Positions 62,846-64,000 of a DNA stretch of 64,000 nt are shown piece after piece. Under the pieces are notes generated by a model, which made no database searches, was not told the DNA's origin, and worked only from the letters and a program-made list of their open reading frames with translations. Every line of letters starts with the position of its first letter. Position 1 is the stretch's first letter. The stretch covers positions 124,001 through 188,000 of the forward strand of contig NZ_JAUFQJ010000008.1 in NCBI RefSeq assembly GCF_030409685.1, in the 5' to 3' direction. The position numbers and the translations under genes were made by a program. This DNA comes from Ferruginibacter paludis (GTDB lineage Bacteria > Bacteroidota > Bacteroidia > Chitinophagales > Chitinophagaceae).

Positions 62846-63781
62846 TCAATGTCCCTCTTTTTCAAGATAGGCCTCAATATCTTTTGAAGTAATCGCGAGC
62901 TTCTTAGGATATTTAGCAAACCAGGCCCGGAATTCATTTTTTATGGCATCATTCCAATCGCCATGAATTTGCCCGCTGGGATATTTATTTTGTTGCAACA
63001 ACAATCTTTCAAACTCATCTCTTAAGCCGGTCAGTTCAGCATCATGCACAAGCTCTTCTACCAGGAATGCAGGAATGAAAACGACGCCATATTCATTGGC
63101 AAATACTACATCACCCGGAAACACCGTTACCTGGCCAATGCGAATGGGTGCATTGATAGAGGTGGGCGTCATGTCTTTGATGTAAGACGGATCATGTCCT
63201 TTAACCCATGCATTAAACCCTTTGGTATCTTTCAGTTCCTGCATATCTCTTACAGATCCGTAAAAGATAACACCCTTACCGGTTTTGCCCACAATCGCAT
63301 TGCCCAGGCTTGACCCTATCAGCGTACCATCTTTTACTTTTCCAAAACCATCCGCTACATATATATCTCCCTTGGTTAAAATATCAATGGGCCAGATATT
63401 GATGCCACCTTTTTGCGAGCGGCCTTCTGCCCTGCCGGTTTGTTTCACCAGCGAATCAAGGTCGGGCCTGGAAGGCATGAACTGCGCTGTCACTACCCTG
63501 CCCACCATGGTTTCACCCGGCTTTAGAATGATCCAGTCTTTTTCTACCTGGTTGCGAAATCCTTTGTTACCCAAAAAGCCCCAGATCTGTTCCAGTGTAG
63601 CTTCCTGCAAACGTTCCAGGTAAATGTCAGCAACCTTCGGGCGACCATCGGCAAAGCGTTCTCCTTTCCATTGGGCGGTAAGTGCCTTTACATATTCAGG
63701 CGAAGCGCCGATTTGCTGGGCATTTATATAAGTGCTAAAAAACACAAACGCAATGAGTAAAGCTATTTTTTTAGTGATCAT
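62846..63781 (-). CDS. Exported RraA-family protein, copy 1
   Basis: The protein has 311 residues and a Sec signal peptide (about 1-21, ending STYINAQ). The N-terminal block QWKGERFADGRPKVAD recurs in the second copy as EWKGERFADGRPKVAD. The RraA core has GDIYVADGFGKVKDGTLIGS and IFYGSVRDMQEL, with Arg178 and Asp179 as the likely catalytic pair. It heads the operon RraA-RraA-MFS. No convincing promoter motif was seen in the upstream 220 bases, which contain an inverted repeat. Confidence 0.88.
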   Translation of the reverse strand: MITKKIALLIAFVFFSTYINAQQIGASPEYVKALTAQWKGERFADGRPKVADIYLERLQEATLEQIWGFLGNKGFRNQVEKDWIILKPGETMVGRVVTAQFMPSRPDLDSLVKQTGRAEGRSQKGGINIWPIDILTKGDIYVADGFGKVKDGTLIGSSLGNAIVGKTGKGVIFYGSVRDMQELKDTKGFNAWVKGHDPSYIKDMTPTSINAPIRIGQVTVFPGDVVFANEYGVVFIPAFLVEELVHDAELTGLRDEFERLLLQQNKYPSGQIHGDWNDAIKNEFRAWFAKYPKKLAITSKDIEAYLEKEGH

Positions 63782-64000
63782 ACATTTTTAAAGTTGAGGA
63801 TAAATAATTTGTTGGCTATGATAATTGCGGCAGGCCGTTCAGGTGAGTGGTCAGTTGTGAGTAGTGAGTGGAGAGCCTTTATCTTGAAATGTCAATAGTA
63901 AATAATCAGTAATGAGGAATTGTTTTGCGTTGTTCACAATTCACCATTCACCACTCACTACTCACCTCTCCCCACCTAACTAAACAGCCTGTCATGCGAA
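63782..64000. other. Intergenic region upstream of the RraA operon
   Basis: About 219 bases to the window edge hold no gene. They contain a long imperfect inverted repeat of GTGAGTAGTGAGTGG type with a palindrome-like loop; no -7 box toward the RraA gene is clear. Confidence 0.6.
63857..63965. repeat. Inverted repeat with perfect 15-base arms
   Basis: GTGAGTAGTGAGTGG at 63857-63871 is the exact reverse complement of CCACTCACTACTCAC at 63951-63965, with a 79-base loop. Weaker repeats of the same GTGAG/CTCAC unit extend both arms (63842-63850 and 63932-63950). It looks like a mobile or REP-like intergenic element, but no second copy is seen in this window. Confidence 0.7.

Noticed and set aside
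1..64000. CRISPR arrays, IS elements, integrases or rRNA operons
   Set aside because: No regularly spaced direct repeats, transposase motifs, terminal repeats with transposase genes, or rRNA signature segments were seen.

Overview
The window comes from a Bacteroidota genome, most likely family Chitinophagaceae. The evidence is a SusC/SusD pair with a FecI/FecR regulator pair, a type IX secretion (gliding-motility-type) C-terminal domain, OMP_b-brl_3-type receptors, tRNA and housekeeping promoters of the TTG-N19-22-TAnnTTTG type, and almost no Shine-Dalgarno signals. Lineage is inferred from gene content only. I saw no phage, insertion sequence, CRISPR array or rRNA.

Layout. (1) 1-11755 is a glycan-uptake locus. 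On the minus strand lie an ECF sigma factor, a FecR anti-sigma factor, an STN-type SusC, SusD and a truncated FG-GAP/VCBS lipoprotein. An exported clan GH-D glycosidase (alpha-galactosidase-like) is divergent on the plus strand. (2) 11811-15733 holds a terminator, tRNA-His(GTG), a DUF445 protein, an outer-membrane receptor-like barrel and a structured intergenic segment ending in a terminator. (3) 15784-32220 is a glycan-assembly region. It has a YfhO-type GT-C membrane protein, a methyltransferase and two GT2 enzymes on plus. Facing them on minus are GT2, StrF-type and TIGR00180-type transferases, an FkbM methyltransferase and a compact sugar-nucleotide cassette: cytidylyltransferase, CDP-glucose 4,6-dehydratase, epimerase, C-methyltransferase, ketoreductase and CmcI-like protein. 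The cassette is translationally coupled to mqnA. No Wzx or Wzy is visible. (4) 32262-48869 carries purB, a 1692-residue T9SS-sorted adhesin-like protein, prfC, AI-2E and CPA1 transporters, an ABC permease, an EamA exporter, a Tat-type class V PLP enzyme, a META lipoprotein and a Tat-type xylose-isomerase-like protein. (5) 49406-53938 carries small envelope proteins, smpB and an acyl-ACP desaturase, separated by intergenic regions rich in regulatory signals. (6) 54099-60544 is a heavy-metal RND efflux operon with a small His/Asp-rich exported protein in front and an XRE regulator behind. (7) 60564-63781 is an operon of two exported RraA-family proteins and an ACS-type MFS transporter.

The most interesting points are the CDP-linked, C-methylated deoxysugar cassette (a CDP analogue of the noviose-type pathway), the exported RraA pair, the operator-like repeats before the metal-efflux locus and before a 68-residue membrane protein, a short promoter-terminator unit at 51516-51585, and mutually overlapping mqnA/purB promoters. 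Promoter, terminator and repeat calls were read by eye. Family assignments come from recognised motifs, not searches.
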